Source: Lachnospiraceae bacterium (lineage in GTDB: Bacteria; Bacillota; Clostridia; Lachnospirales; Lachnospiraceae). From it: DNA of 64,000 nt. The position numbers and the translations under genes are program-made. Shown piece by piece: positions 25,901-34,274 of the stretch. The notes beneath the pieces are model-generated. The model did not search any database. It had not been told where the DNA came from and saw nothing but the letters and a program-made list of their open reading frames with translations. The DNA lies in NCBI GenBank assembly GCA_021770785.1, contig JAETQH010000011.1, forward strand, positions 31,065 to 95,064, in the 5' to 3' direction. Each line of letters begins with the position of its first letter. Within the stretch, counting starts at the first letter, position 1.

Positions 25901-25990
25901 GCTCCTTACGAGGAAACGTGGCAGGGCATCAAGCTGGCTGTGCAGAATTTAGCCTTTTCCGAAGTGATAGAAAAAATAGAAGAGCTTTAA
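22973..25990 (+). CDS. Membrane hybrid sensor kinase with receiver and Hpt domains
   Basis: 1005 residues. Order: TM1 (~13-31); extracytoplasmic sensor (~32-178); about seven hydrophobic helices (~184-395), a 7TMR-DISM-like arrangement; HisKA with His422 in MSHEIRTPLNAVLG; HATPase_c (~520-640; NLMTNAVKYT, DTGIGI, GTGLGMSIVV); receiver (~673-795) with Asp722 in LMDHMMPGMDG; Hpt (~815-910) with His872 in TVHGLKSASK; and a helical ~90-residue tail. All four phosphorelay sites are intact, so phosphate can run His422 to Asp722 to His872 and then to an external receiver, most simply Asp448 of the upstream FapA fusion. GGAGTGAAG precedes ATG 22973. The signal is unknown. An intrinsic terminator follows the stop. 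Confidence 0.92.
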   Translation: MKEYLKRKWCSILYFLFLGITVIFLSQAAGSGENYRYVQYDEIPFDESWDYVFSDGTAGKTELPAQLEAGESKSLVLTNYLPEIPEGTVFIYRSRHTSVKIYVGGELRYDQGVKSGDGNIVEDTIFPLPGNVWNEVALLGEDSGKEIRIESTGIVQNYLVGPGSIYLGDRASFFLKLIWERKGTILGAFLLLLVAYILLVLWLILAVTTRSHYQNCLCLALFSASVALWEFTETRCLQFFFPNMRMMGLLAYEILALAPVPIALFYGYEKRKRTVFLSKVAAGLALAVWVVNNMLHFLHIVDISETLIVTQILNIIEILFIGYIQVSDIISDARAEKDSIERRFWWIPLLGLGIFVPLILIEMFRYVFRIGQFQDDAILTNLGIIVYIISLAFSSVMKLVSDNMRISAANESKTLFLANMSHEIRTPLNAVLGFNEMILREAADEKVLEYAENIRTAGVSLRDIINSILDLTKIESGKMELIEGEYSMVQLLDNVSSMVSALAEEKGLSFELQVDELLPECLWGDEHHIRQALVNLMTNAVKYTREGGVTFKVQLVKNADEEGNCRILFSVKDTGIGIREEDRERLFEKFERLDHAKNRNVEGTGLGMSIVVGLLEAMHSKIEMKSVYGEGSEFYFVLKQKIVSAATIGKYELGAARTLPEIDRETYIAPAARILIVDDVALNLQVACGLLKGLQMRIDTAESGAEAIELVQDNRYDVILMDHMMPGMDGIEASKRIRQLAELTGDSYYTEVPILALTANALSGMKEKFLEEGLQDFIGKPVEGRELERVLHKWLPKEKIVAEEQEKEQNTEQEWDIHISGLDVAAAKIYAPEKEMYVNMLRSYLKAIPGTKANIGQFTAEEDRENYTITVHGLKSASKLIGATEISELARQLEETANAGNYREAWEQTPKLLALYEDCEAALLAYFSGEKQKKTMVLLSEQEMRMLLAGLKEAAEEFDMEAFFDWEKRMEDVEVEAPYEETWQGIKLAVQNLAFSEVIEKIEEL

Positions 25991-25999
25991 AAAAAGATG

Positions 26000-26044
26000 C
26001 CTTTTCTTTCGGTGTTGCATACACTGAAAGAAAAGGTATTTTTT
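26000..26044 (+). terminator. Rho-independent terminator that reaches the next gene's start
   Basis: CCTTTTCTTTCGGTG (26000-26014) pairs with CACTGAAAGAAAAGG (26022-26036) with one G:U pair and a 7-base loop, then TATTTTTT up to 26044. The next gene starts at 26045, and its only ribosome binding site (AAAAGG) is the right arm of the stem, so it can also act as a lid on translation. Confidence 0.8.
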
Positions 26045-26950
26045 ATGGATAGGGTAAAGAAATATATCCATACGGATTACGCATATAAAATGGGACTCAG
26101 CGGGAAAAATGTAACCGTGGCAGTGATGGACACCGGGATTGTAGCGCACCCTGATTTTGACAGCCGTATTCTCTGCTTTAAGGATTTCTGCAACGGGAGA
26201 AGCGGCATTTATGATGATAACGGCCATGGCACCCATGTGGCAGGTATCATTGCAGGAACCGGTAAAATGTCAGAGGACAGCCGGAAAATCCGCCGTTACA
26301 GCGGTATTGCCCCGCGGGCGGATATTATTATGCTCAAAGTGTTAGATGAAAAGGGAAACGGCAGCACCGGAAAGGTGCTAGAGGCAGTGGATTGGGTCAG
26401 GAGAGAAAAAAAACACTACAACATCAGGCTTTTAAATATCTCCGTGGGAATGCTGCCCAATGCGGGAAGGGCAGAGCAGCAGGAGCTGTTAGAGGCAGTG
26501 GATAGGCTCTGGGACGAGGGCGTGATGGTAGTGGCGGCAGCCGGCAACAACGGACCGAAGGAAAATTCCGTTACCATTCCCGGCATTTCAAGGAAAATCC
26601 TGACGGTGGGGAGCTGTGATGATGAAACCTACGACGGGAAAAACAGGAGCCTTCCCGCCGGATACAGCGGAAAAGGCCCGACGGAATGCTGCATTGTCAA
26701 ACCGGAAATTGTGGCGCCGGGAACAGGAATCCACAGCTGCAGCCGGGATGGAAGGGGCTATCAGGTGAAAAGCGGCACTTCCATGGCGGCTCCGGTGGTG
26801 ACGGGGGCGTTGGCACTGGCATTTGAGCGGTTTCCCGATTTTTTGCCGGGGGAGATGAAGCTGAGGCTTTACGAGCGGGCATATCCTAGAGGAAAGCAGG
26901 TGGGAAGAAACTGTTGGGGTGTGATTCATGCGGACCATCTTGTGAGGTGA
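26045..26950 (+). CDS. Intracellular subtilisin-like (S8) serine protease
   Basis: 301 residues, no signal peptide. The catalytic triad is complete: Asp29 (VAVMDTGI), His61 (NGHGTHVAG) and Ser246 (SGTSMAAP); oxyanion Asn in AAAGNNGP. The compact size and absent prodomain match intracellular serine proteases of Bacillales and Clostridia, which turn over cytosolic proteins. ATG 26045 (MDRVKKYIHTDYA) is chosen because the upstream in-frame ATG 25997 lies in the terminator hairpin of the kinase gene. The weak RBS within that stem implies low or conditional expression from read-through. The next promoter begins just after the stop. Confidence 0.9.
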   Translation: MDRVKKYIHTDYAYKMGLSGKNVTVAVMDTGIVAHPDFDSRILCFKDFCNGRSGIYDDNGHGTHVAGIIAGTGKMSEDSRKIRRYSGIAPRADIIMLKVLDEKGNGSTGKVLEAVDWVRREKKHYNIRLLNISVGMLPNAGRAEQQELLEAVDRLWDEGVMVVAAAGNNGPKENSVTIPGISRKILTVGSCDDETYDGKNRSLPAGYSGKGPTECCIVKPEIVAPGTGIHSCSRDGRGYQVKSGTSMAAPVVTGALALAFERFPDFLPGEMKLRLYERAYPRGKQVGRNCWGVIHADHLVR

Positions 26951-26979
26951 TTGACATTTCTTATGAAAGTCTTTAGAAT
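26951..26979 (+). promoter_or_regulatory. Promoter of the cardiolipin synthase gene
   Basis: TTGACA (26951-26956), 17-base spacer, TAGAAT (26974-26979), starting one base after the protease stop codon. Confidence 0.8.
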
Positions 26980-27008
26980 AGATAAGATAAAGCTTCGGAG
27001 GAATACAC

Positions 27009-28544
27009 ATGAAAAAGATATTACATTTAATCTTTGGCAGATTATTTATTGTTGGGATTTCCATTGTTCTGCAGGTGCTTTGGCTTGTTTTTGTCATGTG
27101 GCAGATGAGCTATCAGTTCACCTACGCAAATCTGCTGCTGCGGGGCATTGCCATTCTTGTGGTACTGGTAATTGTAAATAAATGGACGAACCCGGCAAAT
27201 AAATTATCATGGACCTTTTTGATACTGCTGTCCCCCTTGTTCGGGCTGATTGTTTATTTCCTGTTTGGCAGGTCAGGGATTACGAGGGGGGTCCGCAAAA
27301 GGATGGATGCGGTGAATGAAGAAGTGACAGCCTGCACGGACCGGGACGAAGAGGTGCCAAAGCTGCTGAAGCAGCAGGATATCTCAGCTTACCGCCAGTC
27401 GGTGTATATAGATAAATGTGCAGGTTTTCCGCTGTATCAGCGCACTGCTACGAAATATTATAAATGTGGGGAGGATATGTTCCCGGATATGCTAGAGGCG
27501 CTGCGGTCTGCGGAGCACTTTATTTTCATGGAGTATTTTATCGTGGAAGAGGGGGAAATGTTCAACCGGATTGCAGACCTTTTAGAGGAAAAAGCAAAAG
27601 CCGGAGTGGATGTGCGGTTTATCTATGATGATGTGGGAAGTGTCAGCACCCTGCCTCCAAATTATTATAAGAAGCTGGAAGCAAGAGGAATCAAATGTGT
27701 TGCTTTTAACCCGTTTCTGCCGCTGATTTCCGTGGTGATGAACAACAGGGACCACCGGAAAATTTTTGTGGTGGACGGAAAGGTTGGTTTTACGGGAGGC
27801 ATTAATTTAGCGGATGAATATGTCAATCGGGTGGAGCGGTTTGGCTACTGGAAGGATTGCGGAATCCGTATTGAGGGGGAGGGAGTCTGGAGTTTCACGC
27901 TGATGTTTCTTGAAATGTGGAATTATATCAAACAATCCACGGAAGATTACAACTGCTTTAAACCAGGAGTTTACCAGACACAGGAATTTTCACAGGACGG
28001 CTATGTGCAGCCTTACGGCGATACCCCCTTAGACCATGAAAATGTGGGGGAAAATATTTATCTGAATATCATCAGCCGGGCGAAGGACTATGTTTATATT
28101 TTTACCCCCTATCTGATTATTGACCATGAAATGTTAATCTGTCTTTCCAATGCGGCGAAAAACGGGGTGGATGTGCGGATTGTGACACCGGGCATTCCCG
28201 ATAAAAAGACGGTATACCTGCTGTCACAGTCTTATTACGAACCGCTGATTCGCGCCGGGGTAAAGATTTATCAGTATACACCGGGTTTTATTCATTCAAA
28301 ATGCTTTGTCTGTGATGATGAGATTGCCACGGTGGGCACTGTCAATCTGGATTTTCGCAGCCTGTTCCTTCATTTTGAGTGCGGTGTCTGGATGTACCGC
28401 TCGAAGGCTGTGATGGAGGTAAAAGAGGACTGTTTAGAGACCTTTGCCTGTTCCGAGGAAATTTCCCTGGAATTTTGCAGGAGCCGCAACGTGACAGTCC
28501 GTGCCATCCAGGGAATTATGCGTCTTTTTGCACCACTGTTGTAG
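27009..28544 (+). CDS. cls: Cardiolipin synthase (phospholipase D family)
   Basis: 511 residues. Two N-terminal membrane helices (about 9-29 and 36-80 including a re-entrant part) precede two PLD domains. Both HKD motifs are intact: HRKIFVVDGKVGFTGG with His249 and HSKCFVCDDEIATVGTVN with His429. The enzyme joins two phosphatidylglycerols to cardiolipin and glycerol at the membrane. The C-terminus MRLFAPLL fits the family. CGGAGG precedes ATG 27009. Its own promoter is at 26951-26979. It converges with the carboxypeptidase gene on the other strand with 57 bases between. Confidence 0.95.
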   Translation: MKKILHLIFGRLFIVGISIVLQVLWLVFVMWQMSYQFTYANLLLRGIAILVVLVIVNKWTNPANKLSWTFLILLSPLFGLIVYFLFGRSGITRGVRKRMDAVNEEVTACTDRDEEVPKLLKQQDISAYRQSVYIDKCAGFPLYQRTATKYYKCGEDMFPDMLEALRSAEHFIFMEYFIVEEGEMFNRIADLLEEKAKAGVDVRFIYDDVGSVSTLPPNYYKKLEARGIKCVAFNPFLPLISVVMNNRDHRKIFVVDGKVGFTGGINLADEYVNRVERFGYWKDCGIRIEGEGVWSFTLMFLEMWNYIKQSTEDYNCFKPGVYQTQEFSQDGYVQPYGDTPLDHENVGENIYLNIISRAKDYVYIFTPYLIIDHEMLICLSNAAKNGVDVRIVTPGIPDKKTVYLLSQSYYEPLIRAGVKIYQYTPGFIHSKCFVCDDEIATVGTVNLDFRSLFLHFECGVWMYRSKAVMEVKEDCLETFACSEEISLEFCRSRNVTVRAIQGIMRLFAPLL

Positions 28545-28601
28545 GCTTTTTCTGAAAATGCCTTTGTATGGAAGGAACATTTCCGGGGAAGGCGGTTTGG
28601 C

Positions 28602-29795
28602 CTAAGGAACAAAAAACAACAGTGTTTTTAAGAAATTATCTTTATATCCGGCGGCGGCAACGGAATCATTGTAGAGAATATCCACAGAACCGATTTCTTT
28701 TCCGTTCAATGTATAAATGACTTTTCCGGCAATGCCGTCCTTTTCCACCGGGGCTTCCACGGTTTCCGGCAGCTCAATTTTCTTTTGGATGCCGGAGAGG
28801 TCGGAACCGTCGGTACTCATATACTGGAAGGGCCCTTTGTACCGGATTCCCACGGCTTGTGCAATTCCCTTTTTTACGGGGAGGGCAGCGAGGGCTTCTT
28901 CGTTCTTGTCTTCGAATACCCGGCATTTGCCAAACCCATAATTTAACAGCGTTTCGGCATCGGAAAAACGGATTTTGTAATCCGGAGCGGCCATAACCAC
29001 GGCAATCAGTTCCATGCCGTCTTTTTTTGCGGTGGCGGAAACACAGTATTTTGCCAGCCCGGTGGAGCCGGTCTTTAAGCCGGTGGCATACTGGTATTGC
29101 TTAATCAGTTTGTTTGTGTTGGTCAGACCGAATTCCGTGGTGCCTTTTGCAGTGGTGTGGGTGATGTTTTCCATCCAAATCGTGCAGTAATCGTGAACCT
29201 GCGGGTATTTCGTAATCAGCTCCCGGGACATCAAAGCGATATCATAGGCGCTGGTCATGTGACCGTCCACATCAAGGCCGCAGCAGTTGATAAAGGTGGT
29301 GTCCTTCATGCCGAGCCCCTTGGCGCGCTCGTTCATCTGGCGGACAAATTCTTCCTCGGAACCGGAGATAAATTCCGCCATGGCAACGCAGGCGTCATTG
29401 GCGCTGGCGACGCTGATACATTTCAGCATGGTATCCACGGTCTGGGTTTCTCCCGGCTCTAAAAACACCTGGGAGCCGCCCATGCTGGCGGCGTGTTCCG
29501 ACACGGTGACGGTATCGGTGAGGGAAATCTGTTTTTTTGCCAGGGCATCAAAAATCAGAATCATAGTCATGATTTTTGTAATACTGGCTGGGTGGCGTAT
29601 TTCATGGGAATTTTTTTCATAAATAACGGCTCCGGTGGATGCCTCCATCAACAGGACGCTGGGAGCGGAAAGGTTTAAGGCTGCAGAATCCCCGCTGTTT
29701 TCTGTGGCAGCTGTTTCCTCCGCGGAAAGGGTAACCCCCCGGCAGGGGGATAACAGCAGGCAAAGAAGGAGCAGGAAAGATAGTAAACGCTTCAA
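28602..29795 (-). CDS. Secreted D-alanyl-D-alanine carboxypeptidase (PBP5/DacF type)
   Basis: 397 residues from TTG 29795. A signal peptide (MKRLLSFLLLLCLLLSPC) is followed by the S11 peptidase domain: Ser71 and Lys74 (SITK), Ser131-Ala-Asn133 (SAND) and Lys241 (KTGSTG). The C-terminal PBP5_C-like domain ends at a short hydrophobic stretch FLKTLLFFVP that may anchor it. It removes the terminal D-Ala of pentapeptides, limiting cross-linking. TTG 29795 is chosen because AAAGGAGG lies 8 bases upstream; longer in-frame starts would run into the divergent scpA start. In Clostridia this DacF type often sits near spore genes, but no such link is visible here. Confidence 0.94.
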   Translation of the reverse strand: MKRLLSFLLLLCLLLSPCRGVTLSAEETAATENSGDSAALNLSAPSVLLMEASTGAVIYEKNSHEIRHPASITKIMTMILIFDALAKKQISLTDTVTVSEHAASMGGSQVFLEPGETQTVDTMLKCISVASANDACVAMAEFISGSEEEFVRQMNERAKGLGMKDTTFINCCGLDVDGHMTSAYDIALMSRELITKYPQVHDYCTIWMENITHTTAKGTTEFGLTNTNKLIKQYQYATGLKTGSTGLAKYCVSATAKKDGMELIAVVMAAPDYKIRFSDAETLLNYGFGKCRVFEDKNEEALAALPVKKGIAQAVGIRYKGPFQYMSTDGSDLSGIQKKIELPETVEAPVEKDGIAGKVIYTLNGKEIGSVDILYNDSVAAAGYKDNFLKTLLFFVP

Positions 29796-29937
29796 GGAAA
29801 ATGCCTCCTTTAGTGGTAGATATATTTCATTGTAGCGGCATTGCCTGTACTTTATGCGAAAATATTCTTGAATTTTAAGGCAAAGGGCGGTAAAATAGCT
29901 TAGTTGGCAATGGGCAGGGAAAGGCAGAGGTTTTAAC

Positions 29938-30690
29938 ATGGAAATGACGGTCAAACTTCAGGTATTCGAGGGACCCCTTGATTTACTGTTGCACCTATTA
30001 GAGAAAAATAAAGTAAATATTTACGATATCCCCATTGTGGAAATCACGAACCAGTATATGGAATACATAGCAGAGATGAAGCGCCAGGATTTAAACATCA
30101 TGAGTGAATTTTTAGTGATGGCTGCGACGCTCATTGATATTAAGTCAAGAATGCTGCTGCCGGCAAAGGAGAGCGAAGAGGGGGAGGAAGAGGTTGACCC
30201 CAGGGCAGAGTTAGTGCAGCAGCTTTTAGAGTATAAAATGTATAAGTGTATGGCTTATGAGCTCAGAGACCGCCAGATAGATGCGGCGAGAGTTCTTTTT
30301 AAGGAGCCTACCATTCCGCCGGAGGTGGCGGAGTATGAGGAGCCGGTGAACCTAGAGGAACTGGTTTCCGGCCTGACACTGGCAAAATTAAATGCCATTT
30401 TCAAGTCCATTATGAAAAAACAGGTGGACAAGATTGACCCGGTCCGTTCAAAATTCGGCAAAATTGAAAAAGAAGAGGTATCTCTTTCTGATAAGATGAT
30501 ATATGTGGAAGAGTACTGTAAAACCCACGGGGCATTCAGCTTCCGCAGCCTGTTAGAGGCGCAGTCGGGGAAGATGGAGATTATCGTCACCTTCCTCGCC
30601 ATTTTAGAGCTGATGAAAATGGGAAAAATCTTTATTTCACAGGAATATACCTTTGATGATATCAAGATTCAGTCTAAAATCGTAGCGTAA
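29938..30690 (+). CDS. scpA: Segregation and condensation protein A (kleisin)
   Basis: 250 residues. ScpA is the kleisin that bridges SMC heads and with ScpB forms the chromosome condensin. Seen: the N-terminal SMC-neck-binding domain (VKLQVFEGPLDLLLHLLEKN, DIPIVEITNQYMEYI, MSEFLVMAATLIDIKSRMLL) and the C-terminal winged helix (VTFLAILELMKMGKIFISQE). AGGCAGAGG precedes ATG 29938. scpB follows after 63 bases. It is divergent from the carboxypeptidase gene. Confidence 0.97.
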   Translation: MEMTVKLQVFEGPLDLLLHLLEKNKVNIYDIPIVEITNQYMEYIAEMKRQDLNIMSEFLVMAATLIDIKSRMLLPAKESEEGEEEVDPRAELVQQLLEYKMYKCMAYELRDRQIDAARVLFKEPTIPPEVAEYEEPVNLEELVSGLTLAKLNAIFKSIMKKQVDKIDPVRSKFGKIEKEEVSLSDKMIYVEEYCKTHGAFSFRSLLEAQSGKMEIIVTFLAILELMKMGKIFISQEYTFDDIKIQSKIVA

Positions 30691-30753
30691 GAAGAATAGG
30701 AAAAAGGTATTCTTTTTGGAGACTGACAGGCAGCTACAGAAAGGGACGGTGGC

Positions 30754-31323
30754 ATGGAAAATAAGAATTACGAAGCAATCATAGAAGCCATTTTATTTAC
30801 CATGGGCGAATCCGTGGAGTTAGAAAAAATCGCCTATGCCATAGATTTGGATAAAGAGGAAACAAAAAAAATTATTGAGGGTATGATGGCACATTATGAA
30901 GCCCCCACCATCGGCGTAAAAATTGTGGAGTTAGACGGGGCATACCAGATGTGCACCAAGAGCGAGATGTATGAGTATCTGATTAAGATTGCCAAGCAGC
31001 CGAAACGCCATGTGCTGACGGACGTGTTGTTAGAAACCTTATCCATCATTGCCTATAAACAGCCTATCACCAAAGTGGAAATCGAAAAAATCCGCGGTGT
31101 TTCCTGCGACCATGCGGTAAATAAATTAGTGGAATATAATCTGGTCTGTGAGCTGGGCAGATTAGACGCTCCGGGCAGACCGCTGCTTTTTGGGACGACG
31201 GAGGAGTTCCTGCGGAGCTTCGGTGTACAGTCCATCGACGAGCTTCCGGTGTTAAATCCGGTGCAGGTGGAGGAATTTAAGCAGGAGGCGGAAGCGGAGA
31301 TGCACATGAAGCTGGACATTTAG
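30754..31323 (+). CDS. scpB: Segregation and condensation protein B
   Basis: 189 residues, two winged-helix domains: YEAIIEAILFTMGESVELEK at the start, LSIIAYKQPITKVEIEKIRG in the second domain and GRPLLFGTTEEFLRSFG near the end, all family signatures. ScpB dimers bind the centre of ScpA. GGGACGG precedes ATG 30754. The next gene, a carboxypeptidase, follows after 127 bases in the usual clostridial order scpA-scpB-dac. Confidence 0.97.
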   Translation: MENKNYEAIIEAILFTMGESVELEKIAYAIDLDKEETKKIIEGMMAHYEAPTIGVKIVELDGAYQMCTKSEMYEYLIKIAKQPKRHVLTDVLLETLSIIAYKQPITKVEIEKIRGVSCDHAVNKLVEYNLVCELGRLDAPGRPLLFGTTEEFLRSFGVQSIDELPVLNPVQVEEFKQEAEAEMHMKLDI

Positions 31324-31450
31324 TTCAGCTTTTTTTCATAGGAAATTGCATCGGCAGACACATCCATAGGAGCATCACGAAGTGACGATTTTTGGTTCTT
31401 ACAGTTTTCGGTAAGGCATATGAATCTATGAAACAATTTTCGGGAGCCTT

Positions 31451-32671
31451 ATGTATCATATTGTGTATAAAAAAATTTTATGTTTTCTCCTGGCGGGAAT
31501 TATGCTGTTGGAAACGACAACGGAAATCTACGCCTCCGAGCCCCCTAAAGATACGGAGCTTTATGCAAAGTCCGCCGTGCTGATGGACGCAGATTCCGGA
31601 AGAATCTTATACGAAAAGGACGGTCATGCCGCCATGGCAAACGCCAGCACCACCAAAATCCTCACCTGCATCCTTGCTCTGGAAAACTGCGATTTAGACA
31701 GTCAGGTGGAGGTGTCTTCCCTGGCGGCATCCCAGCCCAAGGTCCATCTGGGAATGCGGGCAGGCCAGAAATTCTATTTAAAGGATTTGCTCTACGGGCT
31801 GATGCTAGAGTCCTATAACGACTGTGCCGTGGCAATCGCGGAGTTTATCGGAGGGACGAAGGAAGGATTTGCCGGAATGATGAACCAAAAGGCAGAGGAA
31901 ATCGGCTGCAAGGACAGTTACTTTATTACCCCAAACGGGCTGGACGCAAAAGATGATAAGGGATTTCATCATACCACTGCGGCGGATTTGGCTGGAATTA
32001 TGCGTTACTGTATTAAAGAGTCCGATAAAGCGGAGGATTTTCTTGCCATCACCAGGACGAAACAGTACAGCTTCACAGATATTGCCGGAAGCAGCTCCTA
32101 CAGCTGTTACAACCACAATGCGTTCCTGGATATGATGGATGGGGCATTGTCGGGAAAAACCGGATTTACGGGCACGGCTGGGTATTGCTATGTGGGGGCG
32201 TTAGAGCGGGAGGGAAAAACCTATATTGTGGCGCTGCTTGCCTGCGGATGGCCCAATAACAAAAGCTACAAATGGGCGGATACGAAAAAATTGATGAACT
32301 ATGGGCTGGAAAATTTCGAGAAAAAAAGCTTGCGTGAGATTCCCATAGAAGCTTCAAAGCTGGCTCCGGTTTTAGTGGCAGAAGGGCAGGGAAAACGTAT
32401 CGGAGAAACGGTTTATGTAAGTCCCGTGGTGAAGGAAAAGACGGGAACAGAGGAGCTTTTAGTCCCGAAGGGGCAGAAGATTACTGTTACCTATGAGATA
32501 GCGGAAAAGCTGCAGGCTCCGGTGGAGAAGGGGGCATATATAGGAAAAATTACATACCGTCTGGGAGAGGAAGTCCTGAAGGAATATGAGGTGAGGGTGG
32601 GGGAAACTATAGGGAAAATTAACCTGGAATGGTGTTTTTGCCGTGTGCTCGAACTGTTTGAGCTGTTTTAA
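31451..32671 (+). CDS. Second D-alanyl-D-alanine carboxypeptidase (S11 family)
   Basis: 406 residues. An N-terminal signal (ILCFLLAGIMLLETTTEIYA) leads to the S11 domain with Ser66 to Lys69 (STTK), Ser121-Tyr-Asn123 (SYND) and SGKTGFTGTAG. A C-terminal beta-rich domain follows (SPVVKEKTGTEELLVPKGQK). In Firmicutes the copy downstream of scpAB is the DacB-like, often sporulation-linked carboxypeptidase; that assignment is by position only. The start has only a weak GGGAG upstream. A hairpin-free 127-base gap separates it from scpB. Together with the DacF-type gene 1.5 kb away this gives two differently controlled enzymes. Confidence 0.92.
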   Translation: MYHIVYKKILCFLLAGIMLLETTTEIYASEPPKDTELYAKSAVLMDADSGRILYEKDGHAAMANASTTKILTCILALENCDLDSQVEVSSLAASQPKVHLGMRAGQKFYLKDLLYGLMLESYNDCAVAIAEFIGGTKEGFAGMMNQKAEEIGCKDSYFITPNGLDAKDDKGFHHTTAADLAGIMRYCIKESDKAEDFLAITRTKQYSFTDIAGSSSYSCYNHNAFLDMMDGALSGKTGFTGTAGYCYVGALEREGKTYIVALLACGWPNNKSYKWADTKKLMNYGLENFEKKSLREIPIEASKLAPVLVAEGQGKRIGETVYVSPVVKEKTGTEELLVPKGQKITVTYEIAEKLQAPVEKGAYIGKITYRLGEEVLKEYEVRVGETIGKINLEWCFCRVLELFELF

Positions 32672-32700
32672 AAAAAACTGTCAAAAAATTAACAATTTAC

Positions 32701-32729
32701 TTGAAAAATGCATGGAAACACACTATAAT
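32701..32729 (+). promoter_or_regulatory. Promoter of the sodium-pump decarboxylase cluster
   Basis: TTGAAA (32701-32706), 17-base spacer, perfect TATAAT (32724-32729). Confidence 0.85.
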
Positions 32730-32796
32730 TTACCATAGCGGAATTTTTTGATTCTGCGGTAACATTATTCATTATAAGCCATATCAAAAGATATGG
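32730..32796 (+). promoter_or_regulatory. Two leader hairpins before the carboxyltransferase gene
   Basis: The first, 32730-32763, pairs TTACC with GGTAA and GAAT with ATTC around a T-rich loop. The second, CCATATC-AAAA-GATATGG (32779-32796), is a perfect 7-bp stem; an ATG at 32793 lies in it and is therefore not taken as the gene start. Confidence 0.5.
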
Positions 32797-32825
32797 AAAA
32801 ACTTTATAGATGGAGGGCAAAAAGG

Positions 32826-34262
32826 ATGAATAGTAGTAATGATAGCTTGGCAATGCAGCGTATTACCAAGTTAGTCGATGAGAGCAGTTTCATGGAAATT
32901 GGTTCTCTCGTAACCGCAAGAAGTACAGATTTTAATCTTGCAGACACCGATACACCATCCGATGGTGTTATCACAGGTCATGGACTGATTGACGGCAATC
33001 TGGTATTTGTATACAGCCAGAATGCTTCTGTTTTAAACGGAACAATCGGTGAGATGCACGCAAAGAAAATTGCAGCAGTGTATGACATGGCAATGAAGAT
33101 GGGAGCTCCGGTGATTGGATTTATCGATTGTGCCGGAATGCGTCTGCAGGAGTCTGTGGACGCATTAGACGGCTTCGGTCAGATTTATGCAAAAGAAATC
33201 GCAGCTTCCGGTGTGATCCCCCAGATTTCAGCAATCTTTGGCAGCTGCGGCGGTGGACTTGCTGTTGTTCCTGCACTGTGTGACTTTGCTTTTATGGAGA
33301 GTGAAAAAGGAAAGATGTTCGTGAATTCTCCAAATGCTATTGAGGGAAACAGAATTGATAAATGCGATACCTCTGCAGCGGCATTCCAGAGTGAAGAGAA
33401 CAGCTGTATTGACGCAGTGGGAACTGAGGATGAGATTATTGCTCAGATTCGCGAGCTGGTAACCATGCTTCCGTTAAATAACGAGGGAGATGTCTATACC
33501 TCCGAGTGCACGGATGATTTAAACCGTGCCTGTGAGAACATGGAAGCCGTGAAAGGCGATCCGAGATTTTTATTAAGCGAGATTTCCGACGGACATGTTT
33601 TCTTTGAGACGAAAGCAGGATATGCCAAAGACATGGTAACCGGATTCATCAAATTAAACGGTATGACCGTAGGTGCCGTTGCCAACTGTACCGAGGTTTA
33701 TGATGCAGAGGGAAACAAAGCAGAGACATTTGATTCCGTTTTATCTGCAAGGGGCTGCAACAAGGCGGCTGAATTTGTACAGTACTGCGATGCGTTCGAG
33801 ATTCCGGTATTGACCCTCACCAATGTGACAGGTTTTAAAGCCTGCATGTGTTCCGAGAAGAATTTAGCAAAAGCTTTAGCACATATGACCTCCGCCTTTG
33901 CTTCCGCAACCTGCCCGAAGGTAAACCTGATTACAGGAAATGCCTACGGAAGCGCTTATGTTTCCATGAATTCCAAATCCATCGGGGCAGATTTCGTTTA
34001 CGCATGGAAAGACGCAAAAGTCGGCATGATGGATGCAGAGCTTGCAGCTAAGATTATGTACGCAGACGCTTCCGCCGATGTACTTGCAGAGAAAGCAAAA
34101 GAGTATGAGGAGTTACAGACAAACGTGATGGCAGCAGCCAGACGTGGTTATGTAGACCTGGTGGTAGAACCGGCAGACACAAGAAAGTATCTTGTTTCCG
34201 CTTTTGAGTTATTATATACAAAGTGCGCAGGCGTACCGGACAAGAAACATGGAACAAAATAG
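32826..34262 (+). CDS. Carboxyltransferase subunit (methylmalonyl-CoA decarboxylase alpha / 12S type)
   Basis: 478 residues, two crotonase-like carboxyltransferase halves. Seen: PSDGVITGHGLIDGNLVFVY, PVIGFIDCAGMRLQE, FGSCGGGLAVVPALCDF in the N-terminal half and PVLTLTNVTGF, GNAYGSAYVSMNSKSIGADF in the C-terminal half, the acyl-CoA and carboxybiotin oxyanion loops. In this family it moves CO2 between an acyl-CoA (methylmalonyl-, glutaconyl- or malonyl-CoA) and biotin on the carrier at 35117. Context (membrane beta and gamma subunits) makes it a sodium-pump partner rather than acetyl-CoA carboxylase. ATG 32826 has GGAGGG upstream; an earlier ATG lies in a hairpin. The acyl-CoA substrate is not decided. 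Confidence 0.88.
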   Translation: MNSSNDSLAMQRITKLVDESSFMEIGSLVTARSTDFNLADTDTPSDGVITGHGLIDGNLVFVYSQNASVLNGTIGEMHAKKIAAVYDMAMKMGAPVIGFIDCAGMRLQESVDALDGFGQIYAKEIAASGVIPQISAIFGSCGGGLAVVPALCDFAFMESEKGKMFVNSPNAIEGNRIDKCDTSAAAFQSEENSCIDAVGTEDEIIAQIRELVTMLPLNNEGDVYTSECTDDLNRACENMEAVKGDPRFLLSEISDGHVFFETKAGYAKDMVTGFIKLNGMTVGAVANCTEVYDAEGNKAETFDSVLSARGCNKAAEFVQYCDAFEIPVLTLTNVTGFKACMCSEKNLAKALAHMTSAFASATCPKVNLITGNAYGSAYVSMNSKSIGADFVYAWKDAKVGMMDAELAAKIMYADASADVLAEKAKEYEELQTNVMAAARRGYVDLVVEPADTRKYLVSAFELLYTKCAGVPDKKHGTK

Positions 34263-34274
34263 AAAGGTGAAGTT

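Noticed and set aside
25997..26044. An earlier ATG start (MPFLSVLHTLKEKVFF) for the subtilisin
   Set aside because: It lies in the terminator hairpin of the kinase gene and has no RBS.
32793..32825. An earlier ATG for the carboxyltransferase
   Set aside because: It lies inside a perfect hairpin and lacks an RBS; the ATG at 32826 has GGAGGG.
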